Shown: positions 12,068 through 22,471, numbered from the stretch's first letter. The stretch: DNA of 64,000 nucleotides from Pezicula radicicola (GCA_003008705.1 PDUO01000013.1:20702-84701), one strand, 5' to 3'. A program made the numbers and translations. Notes: a model not told the origin generated them from the letters alone.

Positions 12068-13378
12068 TGGGCACCGACAGTATGAAAACTGTCGATGGGT
12101 GTTGCGGCCTGTGTGCTGTGTCTAGAACCCGTCTCTTAAGGTGGGCTCGGCTCTACTGCTCTCCGCCCCAACTCCGCGCGCACAGGTTATTCCAATTCGG
12201 AATTATATGTCCTTTACTCCTTTCAGTGTTGTGCGGTGTGCGGTAAGTGCTGCGTCATGTCCATAGAACCAACCACCCCACAATACGGCGTCCAATTCTC
12301 AAGACCTAAGTAACTGCTGCCCAGCTTCGAATGCCGTGTTCGGGGTGTCGAGAGTAATGGTTTGATGTAGATATGTTCATTAGATATGCAATGATTTCTT
12401 TTGAAAAATAGCAGATAAGGCTGCTTGTTGATGGCTGGTGGCTTCTCCAGTTTGCGCCGGGCTTTCGGCGACGGTTGGGTTTAGAGTTTTGGTATTGAAG
12501 CTTGAGTATAAAAATGGTTAGACCCGGTGGTGGAGTGCCAAGTCCAGAAGTCCAGACCCTCGAAGTGGGAATGTTGCCCAGTCAAAAGATGTTGCGTTTG
12601 TCTGGTGGGCTTCTTTGATTGTGTCCTTGAAAAGTGAAGATAAAAGTGATGTGGATCCTCTGAAGCTGGTTGTTTCTCTTATCGATCTTGTTGAGTAGGA
12701 AAAGCAGAAGAAACGACCTTTGTGGTCTCGCAGCGCCAAGGTAGCACCTACCGAGTGTTAGACTGGCAAAAGGAAAATTCGCTGGGGTGCAAGGGAGTCC
12801 GCTAAACTACTTGTCATATTGTTGTTGGAGGCACGCTGGGATCCCTAGAACAAAATGGTGACCCTTAAAGAGAAAGATCTTGAGCAGCAGACAACCAGTC
12901 TTCAACTCCAGCACTTGCAGTGGCGAATCCTTCGATGGTGAACTCTCTTTCTGCGACGGAAGCAGTCAGAGAGGGAATGACAGCCTAGCTCAGCAATGTT
13001 GCAGTGATACCGGTACTTTGTTCTTCGTATCATCGACGCCGTGCTCTCAAGAACAGACTGATCTTCGGACGTTGGTAGGCCATCTGCTCCGTTCTGGACC
13101 CTTTGATCTGTGGAGAATTGTTCCTTGTCGTACAACTTTAGGCGGTCCCCGGCGATTGGAGCAGTGATCTTCGGTGGGTCAGGGTCAGGGAGATCTCACC
13201 ATTCAGAACCATACATTTTAACAAGGATTTCACGGTGTGGCGAACGCTGATCGGACCAGGGTCTGAGAAATATGGCAATGTGATGTCAAAGGCTACAGTA
13301 GGGATGTAGGCTTTGTAGGGGTCTATTTCATGCGAGCCGCCAACCTAGACAGACGCATTGGGTAATTCCTACTTTTGA

Positions 13379-13584
13379 ACTACTATCCCCCGCCGCCCCA
13401 AATAGAGGTTATTTGGTGGGCGGGTGGGCCGAGCTGTCTAGGGTGTTTAACAAATAAAAATAAATGCTCCTCTCGAATTTTCTACGTACTCTGGCTCCTG
13501 ACCACTCAGAGTATACCCTTTATAGCTCCGACCCACGGAGCCCACCAAATAACCTCTATTTAGGGGGGATGGGGGGATAGTAGT
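13379..13584. mobile_element. MITE-like fold-back element with about 40-bp terminal inverted repeats
   Basis: The left arm at 13383-13421 is repeated in reverse complement at 13540-13580. The inner part (AAATAGAGGTTATTTGGTGG and beyond) is identical and the C-rich outer part has small differences. Both ends read CTATCCCCC inward and are flanked by TA (13381-13382 and 13581-13582), which would fit a TA target duplication as in Tc1/mariner-derived MITEs. The interior of roughly 120 bp has no transposase. The family assignment is inferred. Confidence 0.75.
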
Positions 13585-13928
13585 ATCACATCAGCCTTAT
13601 AGTTGTGGGCAGGCACTATTTTACAACAGTGTTTCGCAGCTATAGGCTCAATTATGGTCCAAGTTCATAATTCAAGGGGTCTGTGCAGGTGGTGGACTAC
13701 ATAAAGTACGAGTACTTTGTCTGATATTCAGACACCAGGCAGGGACGGAACATGTATGTCATACAGTAGAGACCTTGATACATGGACATAAGCTTAGCAT
13801 TACCGCATCTTAAAAGTTTGAGAGGGTGTGTGACATCCAGTAACACTATGCGGAATGAACTCTATTAAACAGTTTCTCAGCTGATACTGGCAAAAAGAAG
13901 ACTTTAAACAAGTAGCTGATGCAACCTC

Positions 13929-14095
13929 TACGGAGGTACATGGGTTAAGTATCGTTCCCTACTAAGTCAGTGCTAAGTTATACGCGTTATTTATCCTAGA
14001 AGTACAGATTGTTATTGGCCATTTTTGGTCGTTTACGCCCCAAACAGTACTCACAGACGTTGCAAGGTACAATACTTAACCCATGTACCTCCGTA
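13929..14095. mobile_element. Short fold-back element with perfect 24-bp inverted repeats
   Basis: A 24-bp sequence at 13929-13952, starting TACGGAGGTACATGGG, occurs as an exact reverse complement at 14072-14095. The match continues imperfectly inward (AGTATCGTTCC against AGTATTGTACC). The 119-bp interior has no coding capacity. This is the structure of a small non-autonomous DNA element. No target-site duplication is obvious. A partial match to its left flank lies at 2422-2447. Confidence 0.7.
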
Positions 14096-14432
14096 CTTGA
14101 TTGATTGAAAGACATTAAAACTATATTACTAATGGGCACGAACTCGTAACACACTTGTGATATAACAAGTTGATATCAAGCGATATATAGGTAGGTTGAA
14201 GAATAGCTCTGACTGGATGTTTGCTTTGACGAGCTAGGGATATCCAGTGACTCAGCTTTTCAAAAGCCACAAATGCATCATTTATACAAGTTATGATCTT
14301 CGTCAGAGATAAGGTGATGCGGTGTAGTTCTCTGGTTTGCCCCTATCCTCCCCAGGTTGGTGTTTTGAATGCAGATGCCCGTCTCCTGATAGTACTGTAC
14401 TTTCGCACGAAAGGTACCAACTACTATTCCCT

Positions 14433-16082
14433 TCATAGCCAAGCCGACGAACCACCCACAACATCCCTTCGTTTCAATCTCCTAACTAATATACCTACCC
14501 CAATAGGACCGATGATCGTGCAAATAACCACAGCCCAAACAATTACAAGAAAAACATCTTCACCGCCAGGCTTACCCTCCGATCCATCGCCATGTCTTAG
14601 AGTTAGCGTTCCAGAACTCTGGGATAACGATGCGATCAAAAATCCAATCTCTCCTCGAGAAATCATAGCAAAGCCAATAAGCAATGCTGCCGAATGCGGC
14701 GCTCTTGTTAAGGTTTCCTCAGTACGGGGTTGCCGTTGCTGATTTTCAGGGCTCTGTGGCTGAGGTCTGTTGTTGGATCGTCGGCGGATGGAGAATTTAT
14801 TCTGCTGTAGAATCTTCATGAAATAATCGGAATAGATCACAAGGGCAACGAGACCTTTTGCGACCATCATGAGAATAGCATATATGATACCTTTCCACAG
14901 AATAGATCCCACAAACATATTCGTGATAGGGATAGAGAAACCAATTGAGGCCTATAACTAAGTTAGCTATGTGCTTTCAGGACACAAATGTGCATACTGA
15001 CTTAAAGATTGAGTATCCGGTAATAGATGACTAGGGCTCTAGTGAAGAAGGGACAAGAAAGAGAGACCTACGAAGAAAAATGGCACTAAAATATACTCCA
15101 TGGCAGGCTTGTAGTACTCCTCGAACATCTTGCCAGGAGAGTTCGCAAGTACCAAATCTGGCTGCTCATCTGTACCAATGTCCCATAGATAGTTCACAAT
15201 ACCACCAGCAATAAATGAAGCGAACAACATCGACGCATCGTTAAAAGAAGCAATTGTGACATAGATGATCAAGATTGCTGTAGAGAGTAAAAATGAGGGA
15301 TGTGGTATAGCATGCACAGCTTTCACAGCACTTCTCTGCAGGTTATCCTTTGGGAATTGAGGAGAGCTCATATTGGTGCCATGCTGGATATACCCACGTA
15401 TAGCAGTCCAGAGCGGTTTTAGGACAAAAGGAGCAATAGAGATAGTGACAAGTAGCATCCCAAAACTTGCTGCAATAGGACGAGCAATAGGCCAACCTGC
15501 ACTTCCACCATTGCCCAATGTTGTGACAATATTGACCATGACCAAACCAACAACATCATCAATCATAGCGGCTCCCAACAGAACAACACCAACTCGATTC
15601 TTGTGCATATTGGCTGAAGAGAGAATTGCTTGTGTTGTGCCCAGGGATGTACTGCAAAGCGAAGCGCCTGCAGAAAACCCTGCCAAAGGACTTGGGAACA
15701 ATGTGCCAGTACTACTTGGGAAAGGAAACACAAGTAGCAAAAAAGACATTCCTATAGGCATGAGCAGCCCTATAGTAGCGACAGATATTGACATGCCGGC
15801 AGATTTTCTCAACAGTACAAGGTCTGTACCTAATCCTCCTTCAAAAACGAGTCCGATGAGACCGAGATAGCCAAAAGCTTGGATAGCTTTTTGTGTTCCG
15901 TGCGAAAGCCATGTCGTTCCTCCAACTGGCATACCCCAAATAATGCCAATTAGGATCTCTCCAATCAGTCCACAATAGAGAAGTCGGTCCAGAATATGCC
16001 GAGTACCATTCAGTAAGACAAGGAAGGAGGTCAGCGTCAATACCAAAGCGATTCCAGGCTCTTCGTAGGTTAAGTACGGCAT
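14433..16082 (-). CDS. Cation/proton antiporter (Na+/H+ exchanger family, CPA2 type)
   Basis: Two exons, complement join(16082..15072, 14951..14433), give 509 residues. The sequence is a series of long hydrophobic helices typical of the Na_H_Exchanger fold. It contains the FEGGLGTDL helix, GASLCSTSLGTT, and the conserved acidic pair in AMIDDVVGLV that is expected to bind the exchanged ion. The splice rebuilds FFFASIGFSIPI, and a late helix reads GFAMISRGEIGFLIASL. A hydrophilic loop rich in R, Q and N (about residues 385-425) interrupts the last part. It should exchange Na+ or K+ for protons at the plasma membrane or an endomembrane; which one is not visible. An in-frame ATG at 16124 would add 14 residues. 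I prefer 16082 because family members usually begin shortly before the sequence YxEPGI. The gene is divergent from TMA23. Confidence 0.9.
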
Positions 16083-16433
16083 TTTAAGGATGTTTGGAAT
16101 GATTAGAGCGAAGGATGGGAACAAAATCGGTTGGACATGGCAGGCGTTTGCATACTAGAAGCCATAATGTTGTTAGGCAACGATAGGAAGAGTTTTAATG
16201 ACTCAATCACCAAGTGAAGCCTTACAAAAGATTGTGGTGTTGGGGAGATTATTGTGCCGTAAAGGTCACGGGTATGAAGTACTCGGACTCGGACCCGTAT
16301 TTACTTGCCAAGCAACCAGAAGACGCTAAGATTGCGCCCTTGGGAATTTTTGTCGCAAGCGATAAGAGACACTTTTTCCAAGGGCTTTTCGCACACATCA
16401 AGAGGCCTCTATCCTCCCCAGACAAACCACAAG
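16083..16433. promoter_or_regulatory. Divergent promoter between the antiporter and TMA23
   Basis: The 351 bp between the two start codons must carry both promoters and leaders. The TMA23 frame stays open upstream to 16305, so a longer N-terminus is formally possible, but homology favours the start at 16434. No specific operator was recognised. Confidence 0.4.
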
Positions 16434-17189
16434 ATGGATGCGCACGCCCTCCTAACATCGCAAGGATGGCGTGGAACGGGGCATTCTCTCCATCCAACGA
16501 GCGACAAAACCGGACTCTCACGACCACTCCTCGTATCTCAGAAACAAAACAACCTAGGAGTTGGCAAGAAACAGCATAAGACGAGTGATATGTGGTGGAT
16601 GAACGCATTCGATAAGTCACTGCAGGGATTGGACACGTCCAAGGATGGAGCGGTTGTGCAGACTGTTACGAATGGAGGTTTGGATATGGTTGCGAAGGGA
16701 GGTGCGAGGTTTGTTGGGAAGGGAGGGGGCCTTTATGCTAGCTTTGTGAGCGGAGGATGTTTGACTGGGACGTTGCCGCCGGAAGATAAGGGGGTGGAGG
16801 TTATAGCTGAGAAGCCTGTTGCGAAGAAACGGAAGAGGGATGAAGTTGAGGAGACAAAGGAGGAGCGGAGGGCGAGGAGAGCTGCGAAACGAGAATTGAA
16901 GGCACAGAAATCAGCTGCTAAGGAAGGCAATTGCGCAGTTTCAGACGACAATGGAGCAGAGGCCGAGTCGAAAGAAGAACGGAAGGAGCGCAGACGACTA
17001 AAGAAGCTTAGAAAGACAGTCAAGGAATCAGCTGAAGATACACCCTCGACTGAAGAGGATAAGTCCGTAGAGGTTGAAACGAAAGAAGAGCGCAAAGAGC
17101 GCAGACGACAGAAGAAACTACTTAAAGCAACAGAAGAGGTTCCAGTAGATGCATCTGAGAAAGCAAAGAAGAAAAAGCGCCGGAAATAG
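16434..17189 (+). CDS. TMA23: Ribosome biogenesis protein TMA23 (G-patch protein)
   Basis: An intron-free reading frame of 251 residues. The start MDAHALLTSQGWRGTGHSLH is a diverged G-patch and is typical of TMA23. It is followed by GLSRPLLVSQKQ, then KKQHKTSDMWWMNAFDKSLQGLD, the conserved core of the family. The C-terminal half is very rich in K, E and R, with repeated KEERKERRRxKK blocks, ending KKKKRRK. Such tails are common in nucleolar proteins. In yeast Tma23 is a nucleolar protein that associates with pre-ribosomes. The start was set by homology to the family N-terminus, although the frame is open further upstream. The repeated lysine/arginine blocks suggest internal duplication. The gene is convergent with THG1. 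Confidence 0.9.
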   Translation: MDAHALLTSQGWRGTGHSLHPTSDKTGLSRPLLVSQKQNNLGVGKKQHKTSDMWWMNAFDKSLQGLDTSKDGAVVQTVTNGGLDMVAKGGARFVGKGGGLYASFVSGGCLTGTLPPEDKGVEVIAEKPVAKKRKRDEVEETKEERRARRAAKRELKAQKSAAKEGNCAVSDDNGAEAESKEERKERRRLKKLRKTVKESAEDTPSTEEDKSVEVETKEERKERRRQKKLLKATEEVPVDASEKAKKKKRRK

Positions 17190-17272
17190 TAGATGGAATG
17201 GAACTTACTTTGTCATGAATGTTTAGCGCTGCGCGGAGTTCTGGGGTGTGGCTAATTAACTAAACAAAATTT

Positions 17273-17481
17273 GCGCCTTCATGTCTTGGGTATCTTTCCT
17301 GGCTCGTTTGATACAAGTCATGACATTCTGTCCTAAAACTCATCCTTGGTTATATGCAAATGTGATTTTCTCTTAGCGCCTTCATGTTTCCTTGGGTATC
17401 TTTCCTGGCTTGTTTGATAGCAGCCACGGTCTTCTCTCCCAAAACTCATCCTTGATAATATCCACATGCTCTACTGTGATT
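17273..17481. repeat. Direct duplication of the THG1 3' end
   Basis: Two tandem copies of about 95-105 bp start GCGCCTTCATGT at 17273 and 17376. They share GGGTATCTTTCCTGGCT, GTTTGATA, AAAACTCATCCTTG and TGTGATT. The right copy lies in the last exon of THG1 and encodes its C-terminal tail. The left copy is diverged and lies just past the stop codon, so it is a non-functional partial copy in the 3' flank. Confidence 0.8.
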
Positions 17482-18606
17482 CTTGCCTTTGCCCGTCTCT
17501 TTCTATCTTTTTCTTCTTGAGTCTTCGACAACTGTACTTCATCCACAGTCTTCGCCGCATCCTCTTCTACAAGAGCAGCGGTGCCTGGCTCAACCAATTC
17601 ATACTAAGTCCATGAGAAGATGCTCACAAAATCTAGACAGTTGACTTACATCACGGAAGACTACACTCCCCTTCTTATAGATCTCAGGCTCATTGTTATA
17701 ATTGATCTTGAACCTCGAAAATAAAATCTCGTTCTTGTCTGCGGCGAGAGATCCCTGGGATTATATGAGCAATTTTGATTCTTGTTCAGTATGCTCCACT
17801 TACAGCAAGCTCCTTCTCAGCAGTTTTTGCATCCATACCACCATTCTGTATCAGTGCCCAAAATGTGGTATTATAAAGATTGTTGATGTGACCTAGAGAT
17901 TATTAGTCTCTTTCTCCTGCATATTGTATAGGAAACCAACAATCAACTTGTCTCCAACTCATATAGTCTCTCAGATTCTGCACACTTGGATACTGCACCG
18001 CTCTACCATCAAAACTTGGAAGAGGTGATGTGAGCGGTTGCTGAGGAAAGAAAGATGCCCAAAGGTGCACATAGTATGCTGTAAATGTAGATACGACCGT
18101 AGTCACAAGCTTACTGCTTCATGTTCAAAATCTCATGCTTCAGGCTTGGGGGAAGAGTCATACCTTGATCGCCGTTCAAAAAGCGCACATGATCTGTGAA
18201 AGACAAAACTAAAACCAAATCAGCTTTGCTCAACAAAGCGAAGTCATAATGGGGTGGTTTACCTGTACTCATCACTAATGCCATACGCAATCACGATATC
18301 CGGCAGCTCGGACATAACTTTCATGGCAGCAGCATTCATAAGATCAAGCGCTCGACGATCATTTGGTTTCACAAAAGCATGCTTGTCTGAGAACCTACAG
18401 GAACATCAGTCTTTTAATGAGCAATGATATGATATATTTTCATACTTGTGAAATCCTCTTCCGTCTATGCGCACTACAATCCAGGTGTTTGGAATCAATA
18501 GGTCTGGTTGCTCAAACGCTTTCACGTATTCATATCTTATGACGTATCAGCATCTGTTCAAGCTACGTCAAAGACTCAAAAGAGAGACTTACTTTGAGTT
18601 GGCCAT
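17382..18606 (-). CDS. THG1: tRNA-His guanylyltransferase
   Basis: Eight exons, complement join(18606..18593, 18535..18446, 18394..18263, 18208..18164, 18113..17941, 17892..17804, 17754..17650, 17603..17382), give 289 residues. The enzyme adds the essential G at position -1 of tRNA-His in a 3'-5' polymerisation. The N-terminus MANSKYEYV and the catalytic-domain motifs [28 protein letters not shown] and FERRSSKLVTT are intact. These include the metal-binding aspartates of RIDGRGF and SDEY. Later conserved pieces are [31 protein letters not shown] and [12 protein letters not shown]. The length is close to the human protein. Splicing at each junction restores family-conserved residues. The C-terminal tail is charged and contains the sequence duplicated downstream. 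A tRNA-Ala gene lies 198 bp upstream on the other strand; this is probably coincidence. Confidence 0.95.
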
Positions 18607-18804
18607 TTTCCCTGAAAGTTGGTTACTTTTTCAGCAGTAATGTTCTTTGGTAAGGAGAGGGCAGGTGAAGTGGTGTTGTGAAAAGGAACAAGTTACTGCC
18701 TGGAAGCGAAGCGAGGTTTTGCCGCCTTGTGAGCCGAAAGCTCAAGAGGCTACAAAATACCACATGTATGCAGTTAACGAGAAATGAAGCAAACAAATCA
18801 AACA

Positions 18805-18900
18805 GGGCGCTTGGTCTAGGGGTATGATTTTCGTTTCGCAACATCCATCACTTGGAGTTGACACTATGAAAGGTCGTGGGTTCAATTCCCACAGTGTCCA
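18805..18900 (+). tRNA. tRNA-Ala(CGC) with a 24-nt intron
   Basis: The 96-nt sequence folds as a tRNA. The acceptor GGGCGCT pairs with AGTGTCC, and the discriminator is A. The D-arm stem is GTC/GAT. The anticodon stem TTCGT pairs with ATGAA, and the T stem GTGGG pairs with CCCAC around TTCAATT. The anticodon loop reads TT-CGC-A, followed by a 24-nt intron at the canonical position after base 37, then T. The third acceptor pair is G-U, the main identity element of alanine tRNAs, which agrees with anticodon CGC (codon GCG). The mature form would be 72 nt plus CCA. Confidence 0.9.
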
Positions 18901-19116
18901 GTTCTTTTGCTCTTTTTGTTTTATCTTTTGAACACTCTTTTACAGGAGTTTAAATAGTAGTTGAGTCTTTTGCGTTGTTCTGACGGTTCTGTACTTTTGT
19001 GAGTTGTGGAGATTCCATCGGCATTCGGCTAATCGGTTATCTTGGCTGTCTTTTGCACTAAGTACCTAAGCGAGTTACTACTAGCGCTATTTGAGACACT
19101 ACAGTAAATAGGTACC

Positions 19117-19255
19117 TTGAGTAGCTATCCTGATTTGAGTAACCCACTTGATTTGAGTAACCCACTTGATTTGAGTAACCTACTTGATTTGAGTAGCTCT
19201 CCTGATTGGAGCGACTGACTTATTTAGGCAACTCAATTGATTTGAATTATTTGAG
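19117..19255. repeat. 18-bp minisatellite, locus B (best-preserved copy)
   Basis: Three nearly identical units of CTTGATTTGAGTAACCCA follow one another, flanked by four or so more diverged 18-bp units (for example CTTGATTTGAGTAGCTCT and CCTGATTGGAGCGACTGA). The period of 18 is a multiple of three, so the array reads through in some frames, but no start codon or homology supports a protein. Related units occur at 5455-5540, 44998-45082 and 55578-55610. Confidence 0.85.
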
Positions 19256-19814
19256 TGAATCTTATTATTAAAGTAGCCCACTTAGGTATATATTGTGTCC
19301 TTCTCTGGTTCCTTGGTTTTCGCTTGTTTAGTGTCCCGATTTCAATATCGTCAGCGAGCTGCGAGGCTCTCTTCAGCATAAATTTTGAACCTTTCTTCCT
19401 TGGTGAATATTCCTTGAATATACTTCTAAGGACAGATTCTTCAAGCCAGAATAAAGCGACCTCCAATGCCAGCTCTGTCTAGATGATCCAACATTAGACG
19501 GAGAGACAAAGCAGAAACAATGGTCGAATGTTTATAAAATATACTCTAGCACTCTACTAATGAGGTTTTACGTATATACTAAGAACGACCTAGATCCGTC
19601 ATTTGACTGCTATACATGAGGCTAGTGGTGAAGAATATTGGATTTGCCCTACGGGGATGAATACCCAGAATATGCATATAGAAACAAAATAATTGGTCAT
19701 ATTAAGGAGTCAATAGCTGAAAATACCTCTGTCGAGCATGATCATGCTAAACGCAATGATAGTTGGTATAAAGATGATTGGGCACTAAAGAAGAACCTAA
19801 AGATGCTATAGCAA

Positions 19815-20340
19815 ATGCGTGTTCTTGAGTACTTACAAGAACATGAATCCGAACCAACACAAATCACACTTCCTCCTAGCATAGTCACGTCTGCGTCAGA
19901 CGACTTTGTATTCTCTATACCACCAGGCTTCTCGAATATCATCATCTCTGGATCCGGTCTAGATGAATTTCTTGATCGACCTCTACTAGCTATATACACT
20001 GGAATTGTTGCAGAGAATATAGTGGACGATGATATTGTTCTAGAGTAGGTACATTTTGGGAGACTTGAAGAACGTTGGATCTGCAGGACTTAAAGGTGCT
20101 GTAGCAAATTCAAAAATTAGGGAAACAGTAATAAGTTTTTTGACAGCACCCAAACTATATCTTAGCCTTAGACTAATTATCGTATTGGCCGAGGCTTTGA
20201 GTACTTGCGAGAACAGGACTCCAAACCAAGAGAAATTAAACTTCCAAGTTCCTAGTACAGTTACTGTTGCTCTAGGCGATTTTATATCCTCTATACTACT
20301 AGCATTCTCCATGTCATCCTCTCCGGATCCTAGATAGATT
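19815..20340 (+). pseudogene. Diverged tandem duplication of unidentified coding-like sequence
   Basis: Two neighbouring open frames, 19815-20048 (77 codons) and 20056-20337 (93 codons), contain related sequence. Shared landmarks in order are TTGAGTACTT, GAGAACA/AAGAACA, CCAA, CTTCC, CTCTATAC, TCTCC and GGATCC near TAGAT. The unit is roughly 250-270 bp. Only the first copy keeps the peptide context around IPPGFSNIIISGSG; the second is interrupted or frame-shifted there. I do not recognise the family. It may be a fragment of a transposon-encoded or orphan gene. There is no evidence of function. Confidence 0.45.
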
Positions 20341-21141
20341 TGGATAAAATTCTCAGCCGTCCTATACGGGCTATGTAAACTAGAATTATACGTTCAAGCA
20401 CAGAAGATTCAGAGGATGAGGAGGTGGGCATGGATTTGGTTTTAGGAGACTTGACGCTATGCATTTCGAAAAATGAGAATCTGTTTGATAACAGGCTATG
20501 TTCATCTATGATCCTCAGGTAAGACGCGATGGAGATGGGCTTGATACGGCTATGCAGTAGAAAGATTTCAAATGCTTTTATCCTTTTAACTCGAATACTA
20601 ATGGCAAATTTAATGTTTAGAACTCGCGCTCAAGCATCGCTTCAAATACACGATCTATCGTCGCCTATTTCAGTGTATTCGCTTATTACTTCTTGCAACA
20701 TCACTGAAGCTATATCTTGCAGGTAATGTGAGTAACTGACTTGATATATGGCCCTAATGAACTTAATATCTTAAAAAGCAATTTGCATGATAGCTGTATT
20801 GTGGTTGTCTAGTTCTAAGGCTTGAGGCAATTTTCATTCTTTTATAAGACCTATATCTGTTAGTGAAGCATTGTCTTTTTATTTTGAAATTTTGCTGTAA
20901 CTCTTTTGCGTCTGTAGCCCACTATAGGACATTCCGGTACAAGGTCCTGAGAGACCCTATGAATTGATGTTACAAATTTTTTGCTTCGGTCCTTTGTTCA
21001 GTTTGGATTTTACTAACAATCACAATGTAGGCCAGTCGGTCGGAGGATAGGGGTAGAACCATAAGTACTATGTACCGAGTGTCATGAATTCTTTTCTCTA
21101 TACCTTATATCTCATATCAGAACGCCCGAAAGATTCGTTAT

Positions 21142-22367
21142 CTACAGCTCGCTCTTGGGTAATGTAGCAACCTTCTCCTGGAATAACTTATCCGCCCGTG
21201 AAAAGACGGGATATGTCTTCCAATCCTTCAAATGCAATAGAGTTGGCAGAAGGTCCTTGCTGAAAGCCTCGCTTGCCTCCCTTGGAAGTAAACTTGGCAA
21301 GTGATCAATGCTAATCACGCTCAACTTGGGTTCGCCCTTGACCTCAACTGGAACTGTAGGCTCAGTGAATGTCGTGGCTACTGTGTAGACGGGGATAGGA
21401 TTGTTGGGGTTCGTAGTATCGGCGCTGACATCGCAGATGACCGATAGCTTACGATCAGGGGTATCCAGGCTTTGCATATCGACAAAGTTGGGGATCTTGG
21501 ACATGAGATAGATGCAGTTAATGAAGATATCGCTCTCCACAATCTCAGGGAAAGGTCCACCCTTAGCAGTCTCGGCCAAATCCCACTTGAGTACGTTCTC
21601 ATCCGGAACACCAGCGCGTAAGCACAAGTCGACCGCACCACTGCCGCAACGACCAAGGGCTCCAATAACCAAAACACGAGGTGCCTTGCCACTCTTCTTT
21701 GTTCCCTCCTCAATCGCCTTCTTGACGTCGACAATCAATTCACCTTCGTTGGGGTAGCTCTCGACCTTGGGAAAGGGCTCAGAGGCCGGGTGTGTCAGTT
21801 GCCATGCCCATGTCTGGAGAGCTAGAGCTGCGCCAGCAAAACCAGCATGGTATCCAAAGGCTGCAACACGGCGGCCGCGATCGTCGGTGAGAAATTCGAG
21901 GTCAAGCAGAGTTCCACCGCCACGAGGGAAACGAGAGAGGACTTTCTCCCAGCCTCCTTGTTGCTTGTAGCAATGGGCGAATTGGACGTGTACATGCTCT
22001 AGAGGGACTAAAGGTTCATCAGGAACCGCAGACGCTTGCAAATTGAATGTATGTACTCACAATCATCCACTGGGAGTTCCTTCAAACCAATAATGATGTG
22101 CTCCTTGGGTGCTTGGCGCCATGTGTTCTCGGGAACCAATGTAGCTCCTGCTTTCTCAAACTCTTCATCGTCGAAGATACGCTCTGGACTGCGCTCGACC
22201 CTAACTGTGTATCCTGCGTCTATGAGAGCCTTGGTGGTTGTAGGTGTGAGGGCAGATCGGTGCTCGAGAGCCTTGCCCACTAAGATCTATGAGCCATTGA
22301 AGTCGCATATAAGCATGACAGCAAGAGACTTACACTCGGAGCGCAGATGAAGAATTGTTCCAGACAT
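21142..22367 (-). CDS. LYS1: Saccharopine dehydrogenase (NAD+, L-lysine-forming)
   Basis: Three exons, complement join(22367..22334, 22279..22061, 22007..21142), give 372 residues, nearly the same as yeast Lys1. The enzyme catalyses the last step of the fungal alpha-aminoadipate pathway, oxidising saccharopine to lysine and 2-oxoglutarate with NAD+. The N-terminal domain has the conserved EHRSALTP and [29 protein letters not shown]. The middle has [15 protein letters not shown]. The Rossmann part reads [18 protein letters not shown], followed by [12 protein letters not shown] and CDVSAD. The C-terminus ends KSEL rather than a clear SKL-type peroxisomal signal. KSEL is only distantly PTS1-like, so location is uncertain. 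Introns 1 and 2 restore conserved residues in frame. The gene is divergent from a fasciclin-domain gene, and a Gcn4-type site lies about 100 bp upstream. Confidence 0.95.
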
Positions 22368-22464
22368 GATGTTTCGCCACGAGGTTGTATAGCGAAAACA
22401 CGTTCAATGGTGACCTGATATGTTTTGATTTATATTTTTCTCAGCCCGGCCAAATCAGGCGGTC

Positions 22465-22471
22465 TGACTCA
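22465..22471. promoter_or_regulatory. Gcn4/CpcA (bZIP) site upstream of LYS1
   Basis: TGACTCA lies 98 bp upstream of the LYS1 start codon. It is the exact consensus for Gcn4/CPC1/CpcA, which activates amino-acid biosynthesis genes under starvation. A palindrome TCCGATTTGCGGA (22492-22504) is nearby and could bind a zinc-cluster factor. The 269-bp region is shared with the divergent fasciclin gene. Confidence 0.6.

Larger units (their letters stand above)
12068..14432. other. Gene-free region carrying two fold-back elements
   Basis: About 2.4 kb separate the histidine kinase from the antiporter. The part near 12068 is probably the kinase promoter and leader. Open frames at 12518-12739, 12880-13167 and 12902-13135 show no recognisable motif and overlap on opposite strands, so I do not call them genes. 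The stretch 13.4-14.1 kb holds two inverted-repeat elements listed separately. Confidence 0.45.
18901..21141. other. Gene-poor region with repeats and decayed sequence
   Basis: About 2.2 kb between the tRNA and LYS1. It contains the clearest copy of the 18-bp minisatellite (19117-19255) and a diverged tandem duplication (19815-20340), both listed separately. The open frame at 19233-19482 and that at 20529-20726 show no recognisable motif. No intact gene was found. Confidence 0.45.

Noticed and set aside
16249..16620. 123-codon frame antisense to the start of TMA23
   Set aside because: It is a shadow of the TMA23 coding frame and the shared promoter.
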